Shown here piece by piece: positions 22,859-30,359 of a stretch of 64,000 nucleotides of DNA. Position 1 is the stretch's first letter; each line of letters opens with the position of its first letter. The position numbers and the translations under genes are program-made. A model generated the notes under the pieces. That model saw only the letters and a list, made by a program, of their open reading frames with translations, did no database searches and had not been told where the DNA came from. The stretch spans positions 1-64,000 of the forward strand of contig DATMER010000118.1 in assembly GCA_035556715.1 (NCBI GenBank), written 5' to 3'. Source of the DNA: DATMER01 sp035556715 (lineage in GTDB: Bacteria > Acidobacteriota > Thermoanaerobaculia > Multivoradales > UBA5704).

Positions 22859-24258
22859 GGATCGCTTGTATCAATCTGAGTGGTGGGCGGCCGGGAGAGG
22901 GGCCGGGGGTGAGGGCCCTTCTCGCCATCGCCCTCCTCCTCCTCCCCGCAACCGCCCTGGCCCAGGAGCCGGCGCGGCTTTCTCTTGCCGATGCGGTCGA
23001 GCGGGCGCTGGCTCAGTTCCCAGCGGTGGAGGCGGCCCGGGCTCGCCAGGAGGAGGCCGCGGAGGCGCTTGGGGAAGCTCGGGCGGCGCGCAGGCCCCGG
23101 GGACGGGTGACCGGGTCCGCCATCCAGTACCAGGAGCCGATGGTGGTCACTCCCATCCATGGCTTCGGTCCGGGGCTGTTCCCCGAGTTCGACGAGACGC
23201 TCGGGCAGGCCACGCTCACCGTCAGCTACACGCTGTTCGACAGCGGGGCGGACGCGGCGCGCATCCGTTCCGCGGATGCCCAGAGCGTGGCCGCCGGGGC
23301 GTCTCTCGGATCGGCCGAACAGGTCATCACCCGGCGCGTGGCAGCGGCGTACCTCACGGCTCTCGGCCAGCGCCAGGTGGTGGATGCCCACGACCTTCGC
23401 CTGGAGGCGCTGCGCGCGGAGCTTTCGCGGGTCCGGCTGCGGTTCGAGGTGGGCCGGGCCGCCCAGGTCGAGGTGCTCCGCGCGGAGGCCGCCCTGGCCA
23501 GCGCGGAGGCCGAGCGCGTGCGCCTCGCCATGGCCATGGAGAGCTCCGAGCGCGAGCTTGCCCGTCTCCTGGATGCTCCTGTCGAAGAGACCCAGGCCGG
23601 AAGGCTGGTCCGGGTCGAGCTCGCCGATCCCGGGATTCCGCTTAGAGAGGCCCTGGTGGAGGACGGGATCGCCGCCAGCCCCACCGTAGCCCAGGCCCGC
23701 GCCCAGGTCACCGCGGCCGAGGCGCAGATCTCTCTTGCCCGGGCGGTCGCCCGGCCGGAGGTGCGCGCCGTGGGCAACTACAACGAGTGGACGTCGTCCA
23801 ATCTGGACTTCACCGGCGAGTGGAACGCCGGTTTCCAGGTCACGGTCCCCCTGTTCGACGGCGGCGCCACCCGCAGCCGGATCGCCCGCGCCGAGGCCGC
23901 GCACCGCGGCGCGCAGGAGCAGGTCCGCCTTGCCGAGGTCCAGATCCGGGAGGACGTGGACCGGGCGCTCGCCGCGGTCACCGAGGCGGAGGCGCGGATC
24001 GCCAGCCTGAAGGTCGCGGAGGAGCGCTTCCTCGAAGTGGTTCGCGTCCAGAAGCTCCTGCTCGACGAGGGCGCCGGAACCCAGACCGACTATCTGAATT
24101 CCGAGGCCGACCTGCTGGCCGCCCGCGCCAGCCTGGCTGACGCGAGGCACGCCGCCATCCTCGCCCGCGTGGACCTCGCCCGCGCCGCGGGCCGCCTCAC
24201 CCCCGAGTGGCTGCGCGAGAACCTGCGTCCCTGGAATCCCTTGGAGACGGCTCCATGA
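22855..24258 (+). CDS. TolC-family outer membrane efflux protein
   Basis: 467 residues from the ATG that overlaps the TetR stop. Signal peptide core ALLAIALLLLPATALA, mature start QEPARLSLADAVERAL. Long Ala/Glu/Arg-rich helices form two repeats, as in TolC: ARARQEEAAEALGEARAAR, then LRFEVGRAAQVEVLRAEAAL, then LLDEGAGTQTDYLNSEADLL. It forms the outer-membrane channel for the ABC exporter encoded downstream. The first 18 residues (GGRPGEGPG) come from a REP-like GGGAGAGGGG repeat inserted at the gene start. A GTG at 22909 just before the signal core could be the original start. Confidence 0.9.
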   Translation: MRIACINLSGGRPGEGPGVRALLAIALLLLPATALAQEPARLSLADAVERALAQFPAVEAARARQEEAAEALGEARAARRPRGRVTGSAIQYQEPMVVTPIHGFGPGLFPEFDETLGQATLTVSYTLFDSGADAARIRSADAQSVAAGASLGSAEQVITRRVAAAYLTALGQRQVVDAHDLRLEALRAELSRVRLRFEVGRAAQVEVLRAEAALASAEAERVRLAMAMESSERELARLLDAPVEETQAGRLVRVELADPGIPLREALVEDGIAASPTVAQARAQVTAAEAQISLARAVARPEVRAVGNYNEWTSSNLDFTGEWNAGFQVTVPLFDGGATRSRIARAEAAHRGAQEQVRLAEVQIREDVDRALAAVTEAEARIASLKVAEERFLEVVRVQKLLLDEGAGTQTDYLNSEADLLAARASLADARHAAILARVDLARAAGRLTPEWLRENLRPWNPLETAP

Positions 24259-25256
24259 ACCCCAAGAAGATCATCCCTCCCATCGTTCTCTTGGCCGCTG
24301 CCGGTATCGCCGGGATTGCGGTCTGGTACTACACCTCCAGGCGGCCGGAAAACCCGGACGGCGCGCTCGTGGCCTCGGGCACGGTGGAGGCTACCGATGC
24401 TCAGCTCGGGTTCCAGGCACCGGGCCGGATCGTGTCGCTCACTCCCCGCGAGGGGGACCGGGTGACCGCGGGCCAGGAGCTGGCCCGGCTCGACCGGGCG
24501 GAGCTCGAAGCGCGGCGCGCGCAGTCTCAGGCCCAGGTCGAAGCCGCGCAATCCGCCCTTGCCGAGCTCGAGCAGGGCTCCCGCCGGGAGGAGATCGCCC
24601 AGGCCCGCGCGGCGCTCGCAGTGACCGAGGAGCGCAGGCAGGACGCCGAACGCGACCTTGCCCGCACCCGGCGGCTGTTCGAAGGCGGGGCCGTGAGCCG
24701 CGAGGCGCTCGATAATGCCCAGGTCGCCCTCGACGTAGCCCGCGCCCAGCGCACCCAGGCCGCGGAGCAGGTCCGGCTCGTGGAGGCCGGCCCCCGCCAG
24801 GAGCGCAAGGCCGTGGCCCGCGCCCAGGTATCTCAAGCCGAAGCTGCCGTGCGGGGGGTCGAAGCCAGCCTCTTCAACACGACCATCACCGCTCCGTTCG
24901 ACGGCGTGGTCACCGTCCGCCACCGGGAGCCGGGCGAGGTCGTGCCGGCCGGCTCGCCCGTGTTGACCCTGATGGACCCCCGGAGCCGCTTCGTGCGCAT
25001 CTACATCCCGGAGAACCGGGTGGGCGCGGTGCGCCTGGGGACCCGCGCCACGATCACGGCCGACACCTACCCGGACAAGACCTATCCGGGCGAGGTCTCC
25101 TTCATCGCCTCCGAGGCCGAGTTCACCCCCAAGAGCGTGCAGACGACCGAGGAGCGCGTGCGCCTGGTCTACGAGGTCAAGGTCCGCGTGACCGGCGATC
25201 CCGGGTTCGATCTGAAGCCGGGGCTTCCGGCGGATGTGCGGCTGGAGGTGAAATGA
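24255..25256 (+). CDS. HlyD-family membrane-fusion protein (YbhG-like)
   Basis: 333 residues, starting inside the TolC stop (ATGA). One N-terminal membrane anchor (IIPPIVLLAAAGIAGIAVWY). Then comes a lipoyl-type half (ASGTVEATDAQLGFQAPGRI), a long coiled-coil hairpin (ELEARRAQSQAQVEAAQSAL through VRLVEAGPRQERKAVA), the second lipoyl half (ITAPFDGVVTVRHREPGEVV) and beta-barrel parts. It is the periplasmic adaptor linking the ABC permease pair to the TolC channel. Length and domain order fit YbhG. Confidence 0.92.
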   Translation: MNPKKIIPPIVLLAAAGIAGIAVWYYTSRRPENPDGALVASGTVEATDAQLGFQAPGRIVSLTPREGDRVTAGQELARLDRAELEARRAQSQAQVEAAQSALAELEQGSRREEIAQARAALAVTEERRQDAERDLARTRRLFEGGAVSREALDNAQVALDVARAQRTQAAEQVRLVEAGPRQERKAVARAQVSQAEAAVRGVEASLFNTTITAPFDGVVTVRHREPGEVVPAGSPVLTLMDPRSRFVRIYIPENRVGAVRLGTRATITADTYPDKTYPGEVSFIASEAEFTPKSVQTTEERVRLVYEVKVRVTGDPGFDLKPGLPADVRLEVK

Positions 25257-25257
25257 G

Positions 25258-25394
25258 CCCTCACCCCCAACCCCTCTCCCGCCTCCCCTACCCCCCTCGC
25301 CGGGAGAGGGGCGCCCCCGCGCACCCGACTGAATTCCCCCCTCTCCCAGGGAGGGGGACGGGGAGGTGGGAGAGGGGGGTTAGGGGGGTGAGGG
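25258..25394. repeat. Long palindromic REP element, copy A
   Basis: About 137 bases. CCCTCACCCCCAACCCCTCT at one end faces AGAGGGGGGTTAGGGGGGTG plus AGGG at the other, with inner CTCTCCC/GGGAGAGG stems. Nearly identical to 27298-27425. It fills the gap between the HlyD and ATPase genes, and its G-rich end lies directly before the ATPase start codon. Confidence 0.8.
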
Positions 25395-25395
25395 C

Positions 25396-26316
25396 TTGAT
25401 CCGCACCGACGCCCTCACCCGCCGCTTCGGCGAGCTGACGGCGGTGGACCGCCTGAGCTTCGAGGTGCGTCCGGGGGAGCTGTTCGGGCTGGTGGGACCG
25501 GACGGCGCGGGCAAGACCACGACGCTGCGCATGCTCGCGGGCGTGCTCCGGCCCACCGGGGGAGACGCATGGCTCGACGGCATCTCCGTGGTCCGGGAGC
25601 CGGAGCGGGTCAAACATCACCTGGCGTATATGTCCCAGCGCTTCGGGCTCTACACGGACCTGACCGTGCTCGAAAATCTGGAGTTCTATGCCGATCTGTA
25701 CCAGGTGCCGCGGGCCGAGCGGCCGGCCCGGTTGGAGCGGCTGTTCCAGTTCTCGAACCTGGGACCCTTCAAGGACCGTCTCGCGGGCAAGCTCTCGGGC
25801 GGCATGAAGCAGAAGCTCGGCCTCTCCTGCGCCCTGATCCACCAGCCGCGGGTCCTGCTCCTGGACGAGCCCACGTTCGGGGTCGATCCGGTGTCGCGCC
25901 GCGAGCTCTGGCTGATCGTCCACGAGATGGTGGCCGAGGGGGTGACCGCGGTGGTGAGCACGGCCTACATGGACGAGGCCGAGCGCTTCGACCGGCTGGC
26001 CCTCCTCCACCGCGGCCGGCTCCTGGCGATCGACACGCCCGAGACCCTGCAGAAGGGATTGGAGGAGGAGATCGTGGAGGTCCAGGTGGAGCGCGCGCGG
26101 GAGGCCCGGGCGCGGCTTGAAGGGCTTCCCTTCGTGAGGCGAGCCGCGGTGTTCGGAGACCGGCTCCACCTGAGCGTGGGATCGGCGACCGAGGCGATTC
26201 CTGCGATCACGGCTGCTCTGCGGGAGGGAGGCTTCGAGGTGAAGTCGACGCGGCCGATCGTGCCGTCTCTGGAAGATGTGTTCATCGGGAAGATCGCCGA
26301 GGCGGAGGCTGCATGA
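25396..26316 (+). CDS. ABC exporter ATPase (YbhF N-terminal-like)
   Basis: 306 residues, TTG start right after the repeat; no conventional ribosome site other than the repeat's own GGGGGGTGAGGG. Walker A GPDGAGKTTT, signature LSGGMKQKL, Walker B VLLLDEPTFGVD, and a switch region near TAYMDEAERFDRL. Drug-exporter (CcmA/DrrA) type. It corresponds to the first half of E. coli YbhF and presumably pairs with the next gene's ATPase to energise the two permeases. The ATGA overlap with the next gene indicates coupling. Confidence 0.9.
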   Translation: MIRTDALTRRFGELTAVDRLSFEVRPGELFGLVGPDGAGKTTTLRMLAGVLRPTGGDAWLDGISVVREPERVKHHLAYMSQRFGLYTDLTVLENLEFYADLYQVPRAERPARLERLFQFSNLGPFKDRLAGKLSGGMKQKLGLSCALIHQPRVLLLDEPTFGVDPVSRRELWLIVHEMVAEGVTAVVSTAYMDEAERFDRLALLHRGRLLAIDTPETLQKGLEEEIVEVQVERAREARARLEGLPFVRRAAVFGDRLHLSVGSATEAIPAITAALREGGFEVKSTRPIVPSLEDVFIGKIAEAEAA

Positions 26317-27260
26317 GAGAGGGAGCCCCAGCGGTCCAGGTCGAGGAGCTGACCCGGAAGTATGGGGAGTTCGTGGCCGTGGACCGGGTGAGCTTCAGCG
26401 TGGCGAAGTCGGAGGTCTTCGGGTTCCTGGGACCCAACGGCGCAGGCAAGACGACCACGATCAAGATGCTGACGGGGCTGGTGCCTCCGACCTCGGGGAA
26501 CGGGCACGTTGCCGGGTACGACATCCGGACGGAGAGGCGGCAGATCAAGCGCCACATCGGCTACATGTCGCAGCTCTTCTCCCTCTACGCGGACCTGACG
26601 GTCGAGGAGAACATCGGTTTCTTTTCGGGGCTCTACAGCGTGCCCCGTGCCCGGCGGGCGGAGCGGCGCGACTGGGCTCTGGAGATGGCGGGGCTCGCGG
26701 ACCAGAGGCGACGCCTCACGGGCGAGCTGTCCCTGGGATGGAAGCAGCGGCTCGCCCTGGGATGCGCCGTGCTCCACGAGCCGCCCGTGCTCTTCCTGGA
26801 CGAGCCCACGTCCGGGGTGGACCCCATCTCCCGCCGCTCCTTCTGGGACCTCATCTACACCCTGGCCTCGGGCGGGACCACCGTCTTCGTGACCACCCAC
26901 TACATGGAAGAGGCCGAGTACTGCGACCGGCTGGCCCTGATGAACCGCGGCAAGCTCATCGCGCTCGATACGCCGGCCCGGCTCCGCGAAGCGTTCAGGC
27001 AGCCGCTCCTCGAAGTGCGGACCGATAAAGGTGCCGAAGCGTCCAGAGCCCTGGAAGGCACTCCGGGGATCCTGGACGCGGGCTTGTTCGGACGCGCGCT
27101 CCACGTCACCGTCCAACCCGGATCAGACGTCCAGGAAGAGATCCGCCGCCGTCTCGCCGAGCACGGCATCCAGGTCGAGTCGATCGAGGAGATCTCTCCC
27201 TCCCTCGAAGACATCTTCATCTCCCGCATCGAGGAGGCCGGCGGCGCGCCGGTGGACTAG
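26313..27260 (+). CDS. ABC exporter ATPase (YbhF C-terminal-like)
   Basis: 315 residues, start overlapping the previous stop. Walker A GPNGAGKTTT, Walker B VLFLDEPTSGVD, H-loop TTHYMEEAEYCDRLAL. The ABC signature is LSLGWKQRL rather than LSGGQ, like the altered signature of the second ATPase domain of E. coli YbhF. This and gene order suggest the fused two-domain YbhF is split into two genes here. The variant signature predicts one impaired ATP site in the heterodimer. Confidence 0.9.
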   Translation: MREGAPAVQVEELTRKYGEFVAVDRVSFSVAKSEVFGFLGPNGAGKTTTIKMLTGLVPPTSGNGHVAGYDIRTERRQIKRHIGYMSQLFSLYADLTVEENIGFFSGLYSVPRARRAERRDWALEMAGLADQRRRLTGELSLGWKQRLALGCAVLHEPPVLFLDEPTSGVDPISRRSFWDLIYTLASGGTTVFVTTHYMEEAEYCDRLALMNRGKLIALDTPARLREAFRQPLLEVRTDKGAEASRALEGTPGILDAGLFGRALHVTVQPGSDVQEEIRRRLAEHGIQVESIEEISPSLEDIFISRIEEAGGAPVD

Positions 27261-27297
27261 GAGGAGCCGTGACGTCCCTCCCGGAAACCCTCACCCC

Positions 27298-27425
27298 CAT
27301 CCCCTCTCCCGCCTCCCCGCCCCCCTCGCCGGGAGAGGGGCGCCCCCACGCACCCGGATCTCGATTCCCCCCTCTCCCAGGGAGGGGGATGGGGAGGTGG
27401 GAGAGGGGGGCTAGGGGGGTGAGGG
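27298..27425. repeat. Long palindromic REP element, copy B
   Basis: Almost the same sequence as 25258-25394, ending in GGGGGGTGAGGG one base before the permease ATG. The gap 27261-27426 contains nothing else. Confidence 0.8.
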
Positions 27426-27426
27426 G

Positions 27427-28542
27427 ATGAGCTCGACCCGGCTCCTCGCCATAGCCCGCAAGGAGACGATCCAGCTCCGGCGGGACACCCGCAGCCTGAT
27501 CCTCGCGTTCCTGCTGCCGGTCCTGCTCCTGGTCCTCTTCGGCTACGCCATCTCCTGGGACGTGCGCAACATCCGCACCGCGGTCCTCGACGGCGACCGC
27601 TCGGCGCGCAGCCGCGAGCTGCTCGACGCGTTCCGCGCCTCCGGCTACTTCACGTTCGTGGAGGGGCTCGAGAGGCCGGCACAGATCGGCTCCCTCTTCG
27701 ACCGCGGCACCGTGCAGATGGCGCTGGTGATCCCGCCGGGGCTCGCCGCGGATCTCGCGGCCGGCCGACCCGTCGCCATCCAGGCGATCGTGGACGGCAG
27801 CGACGCCAATACGGCCACGATCGTCCTCGCCTACTCGGAAGCCATCGTGCGCACCTGGTCGAGCCGCGTCCAGCTCCAGGGGGCAACCGTTCAACCTCCG
27901 ATCACGGTCGAGTCGCGGGTCTGGTACAACGAGGAGCTGCGCAGCCGCAACATGATCGTCCCCGGCCTGGTGGCGGTCATCATGATGATCATCGCGGCCC
28001 TGCTCACCTCGCTGACCATCGCCCGGGAGTGGGAGCGCGGCACCATGGAGCAGCTCGCCGCGACCCCGGTTTCCCGCACCGAGGTCATTCTTGGCAAGCT
28101 CCTCCCCTACCTCGCCATCGGCCTCGCGGACGTGGTGGTCTGCTCGCTGCTCGGGGTGTTCCTGTTCGACGTCCCGTTCCGCGGCAGCGCGGCTCTCCTC
28201 ATGGTCCTCTCCTTCTTCTTCCTGGTCGGCGCGCTGGGGCTGGGGATCTTCATCTCGGTGGTGGCGAAGTCGCAGGTGCTGGCCACGCAGATCGCCATGG
28301 TGGCCACCTTCCTGCCGGCCTTCCTGCTGTCGGGGTTCATGTTCGCCATCGAGGTCATGCCGCCGGCTTTGAGAGCGGTGACCTGGCTCATCCCGGCGCG
28401 CTACTTCCTGGTCGTCACCCGCGGCATCTTCCTGAAGGGGATCGGGATCGAGGAGCTCTTCGTCCAAGGCCTCCTCATGGTCGTCTTCGCGATGGCGGGG
28501 CTCTCCCTGGCCGTGCTGCGGTTCCGCAAGGAGCTGGGATGA
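27427..28542 (+). CDS. ABC-2 permease (YbhS-like)
   Basis: 371 residues. ABC-2 membrane family: one N-terminal helix (LILAFLLPVLLLVLFGYAI), a large extracytoplasmic loop (about 45-180, DGDRSARSRELLDAFRASGY), then five helices from about 180, with the motif WERGTMEQLAATPVSRTEVI between the second and third. The conserved ARYFLVVTRGIFLKG precedes the last helix. It forms the pore with the next gene product. Ribosome binding must come from the G-rich end of the adjoining repeat. Confidence 0.9.
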   Translation: MSSTRLLAIARKETIQLRRDTRSLILAFLLPVLLLVLFGYAISWDVRNIRTAVLDGDRSARSRELLDAFRASGYFTFVEGLERPAQIGSLFDRGTVQMALVIPPGLAADLAAGRPVAIQAIVDGSDANTATIVLAYSEAIVRTWSSRVQLQGATVQPPITVESRVWYNEELRSRNMIVPGLVAVIMMIIAALLTSLTIAREWERGTMEQLAATPVSRTEVILGKLLPYLAIGLADVVVCSLLGVFLFDVPFRGSAALLMVLSFFFLVGALGLGIFISVVAKSQVLATQIAMVATFLPAFLLSGFMFAIEVMPPALRAVTWLIPARYFLVVTRGIFLKGIGIEELFVQGLLMVVFAMAGLSLAVLRFRKELG

Positions 28543-29624
28543 ATCCGGCGCGGGTGTTCGAGATGGTGCGCAAGGAGCTGCGCCAGATCTTCCGCGATTC
28601 CAAGCTGAGGCGGGTGATCTTCATCGCGCCCATGATCCAGCTCCTCGCCTTCGGGTACGCGGTGTCCACGGATGTCCGCAACGTCTCCACCCTGGTGGTG
28701 GACCATGACCGGACGCGGGAGTCCCGGGAGCTGGTGGAGGCCTTCACCGCCTCCGGGTACTTCCGGGTCCTCGGGGTCGCTGAGCGGCCGGCGGACCTGG
28801 TCCGCGCCCTGGACAGCGGCGATGCCGTCCTGGGCATCGTGATCCCCCGGGGCTTCGCGAGCGGCCGCTCCCAGGTGCAGCTCCTTCTGGACGGCACCAA
28901 CTCCAACCTGGCCAACATTGCCAGGGGCTACGCGGAGCGGATCGTGCTGAGCCGGGGCGGGGTGTCTCCGGGGGGAGATCCTCCCGTGGAGCTGCGCTCC
29001 CGGGCCTGGTTCAACCCCGGCCTGGAGAGCCGCGACTACAACGTGCCCGCGGTGATCGGGGCCCTGCTCATGCTGATCTGTCTGCTGCTCACCTCGCTGG
29101 CCGTGGTGCGCGAGCGCGAGATCGGCACGCTGGAGCAGCTCCTGGTCAGCCCGCTGCGGCCCGGCGAGCTGATCCTCGGCAAGACCCTCCCCTTCGCCCT
29201 GATCGGGATGGTGGACCTCGGGATCGTGACCGCCGTGGCCCTCCTCTGGTTCCGCATCCCGTTCCGGGGCAACCCGCTCCTCCTGATCCTGGGGACCGTG
29301 CTCTTCCTGCTCCCCGCCCTGGGGACGGGCCTGCTCATCTCCTCCATCTCCAACACCCAGCAGGAGGCCTTCATGGCCGCCTTCCTGGTGTTCCTGCCCA
29401 CCATCCTCCTGTCCGGGTTCATGTTCCCGGTGGCCAGCATGCCGCGGGGCTTCCAGCTCCTGACCCTGCTCAACCCGCTGCGCCACTACCTCGACATCGT
29501 GCGCGCCCTTTTTTTAAAAGGGGCAGGGATTGAGGCTCTCTTTCGGCCGCTCGGAGCACTACTAGTATTAGGAGTCTCGCTGCTCTGGCTGGCGGCGCAT
29601 CGCTTCCGCGGTGAAGCAGGGTAG
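28539..29624 (+). CDS. ABC-2 permease (YbhR-like)
   Basis: 361 residues, ATGA overlap with the preceding permease. Same layout: an N-terminal helix (IFIAPMIQLLAFGYAVSTDV), an extracytoplasmic loop, then helices with EIGTLEQLLVSPLRPGELIL and NPLRHYLDIVRALFLKG. Paralogous to its neighbour, as YbhS and YbhR are. Last gene of the TetR-controlled exporter operon. The substrate is unknown; related systems export cationic drugs or dyes. Confidence 0.9.
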   Translation: MNPARVFEMVRKELRQIFRDSKLRRVIFIAPMIQLLAFGYAVSTDVRNVSTLVVDHDRTRESRELVEAFTASGYFRVLGVAERPADLVRALDSGDAVLGIVIPRGFASGRSQVQLLLDGTNSNLANIARGYAERIVLSRGGVSPGGDPPVELRSRAWFNPGLESRDYNVPAVIGALLMLICLLLTSLAVVREREIGTLEQLLVSPLRPGELILGKTLPFALIGMVDLGIVTAVALLWFRIPFRGNPLLLILGTVLFLLPALGTGLLISSISNTQQEAFMAAFLVFLPTILLSGFMFPVASMPRGFQLLTLLNPLRHYLDIVRALFLKGAGIEALFRPLGALLVLGVSLLWLAAHRFRGEAG

Positions 29625-29749
29625 CCGCCGGCGGTCTTTGACGTTCAGCGCTCCTTGATTTTTTTGATGTCTTCGGTCTAGCTTGATGGAGAGCGGTCTT
29701 TTTGAACCCTGGGGTCGTAGATGGCTCCATTTTGACGTGAGGAGGAACG

Positions 29750-30349
29750 ATGCACAGACCGAAGTTGCTTTCCGGTCTCCTGTTCGTGCTTGCCCTGAGC
29801 TTGCTCTGGGCGCCTGCGCAGGCGGCCACGGTTCTGCAGATGAACCTGGAGGAGATGGTTGACCGCGCCGACCGGATTTTCCGCGGCACGGTCCTGGATA
29901 TCCGCGAAGGCACTGTCCAGGCTGGCGGCGGCACTCTGCCGACCGTCACCTACCGTATCCAGGTCGACGAGTCCTTCAAGGGCACGTACGACACCGTCAA
30001 GGGGATTCAGGTCGCCGAGCTCACCATGGTCGGCAAGCTGAAGAATACGCAGACGGGCGCCACCCGCTCGCTGCCCCCGATCGACCTGCCCAAGCTGGAG
30101 GTCGGCCGCGACTACCTGCTCCTCACGACACCGCGCAGCGCCGTCGGCCTGTCCACGCCCGTGGGGCTCGGCCAGGGCACCTTCCATGTGACCGGCAAGG
30201 CCGGCCAGGAGCTCGCCGTCAACCTGAACCAGAACCTGGGCCTCCTCGAGGGCGTGCCCGGAGCTCCCGTCGGCTTCGCCGGGACTCCCGAGAACGGCCC
30301 GATCGCCTATGACACTCTCGCGTCGATTATCCGCGGACTGGTGGATTGA
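29750..30349 (+). CDS. Secreted protein preceding the metzincin
   Basis: 199 residues. GAGGAGG lies before the ATG; signal peptide at about 1-25 (LLFVLALSLLWAPAQA). The mature part has a beta-rich core (MVDRADRIFRGTVLDIREGT, VTYRIQVDESFKGTYDTV, GRDYLLLTTPRSAVGLSTPV). I know this as an uncharacterised secreted family often found beside matrixin-like proteases. The adjacent metzincin starts ten bases after its stop, so the two are co-transcribed. It could be an inhibitor, chaperone or substrate; the sequence does not decide. Confidence 0.75.
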   Translation: MHRPKLLSGLLFVLALSLLWAPAQAATVLQMNLEEMVDRADRIFRGTVLDIREGTVQAGGGTLPTVTYRIQVDESFKGTYDTVKGIQVAELTMVGKLKNTQTGATRSLPPIDLPKLEVGRDYLLLTTPRSAVGLSTPVGLGQGTFHVTGKAGQELAVNLNQNLGLLEGVPGAPVGFAGTPENGPIAYDTLASIIRGLVD

Positions 30350-30359
30350 GGTGAAAGCC

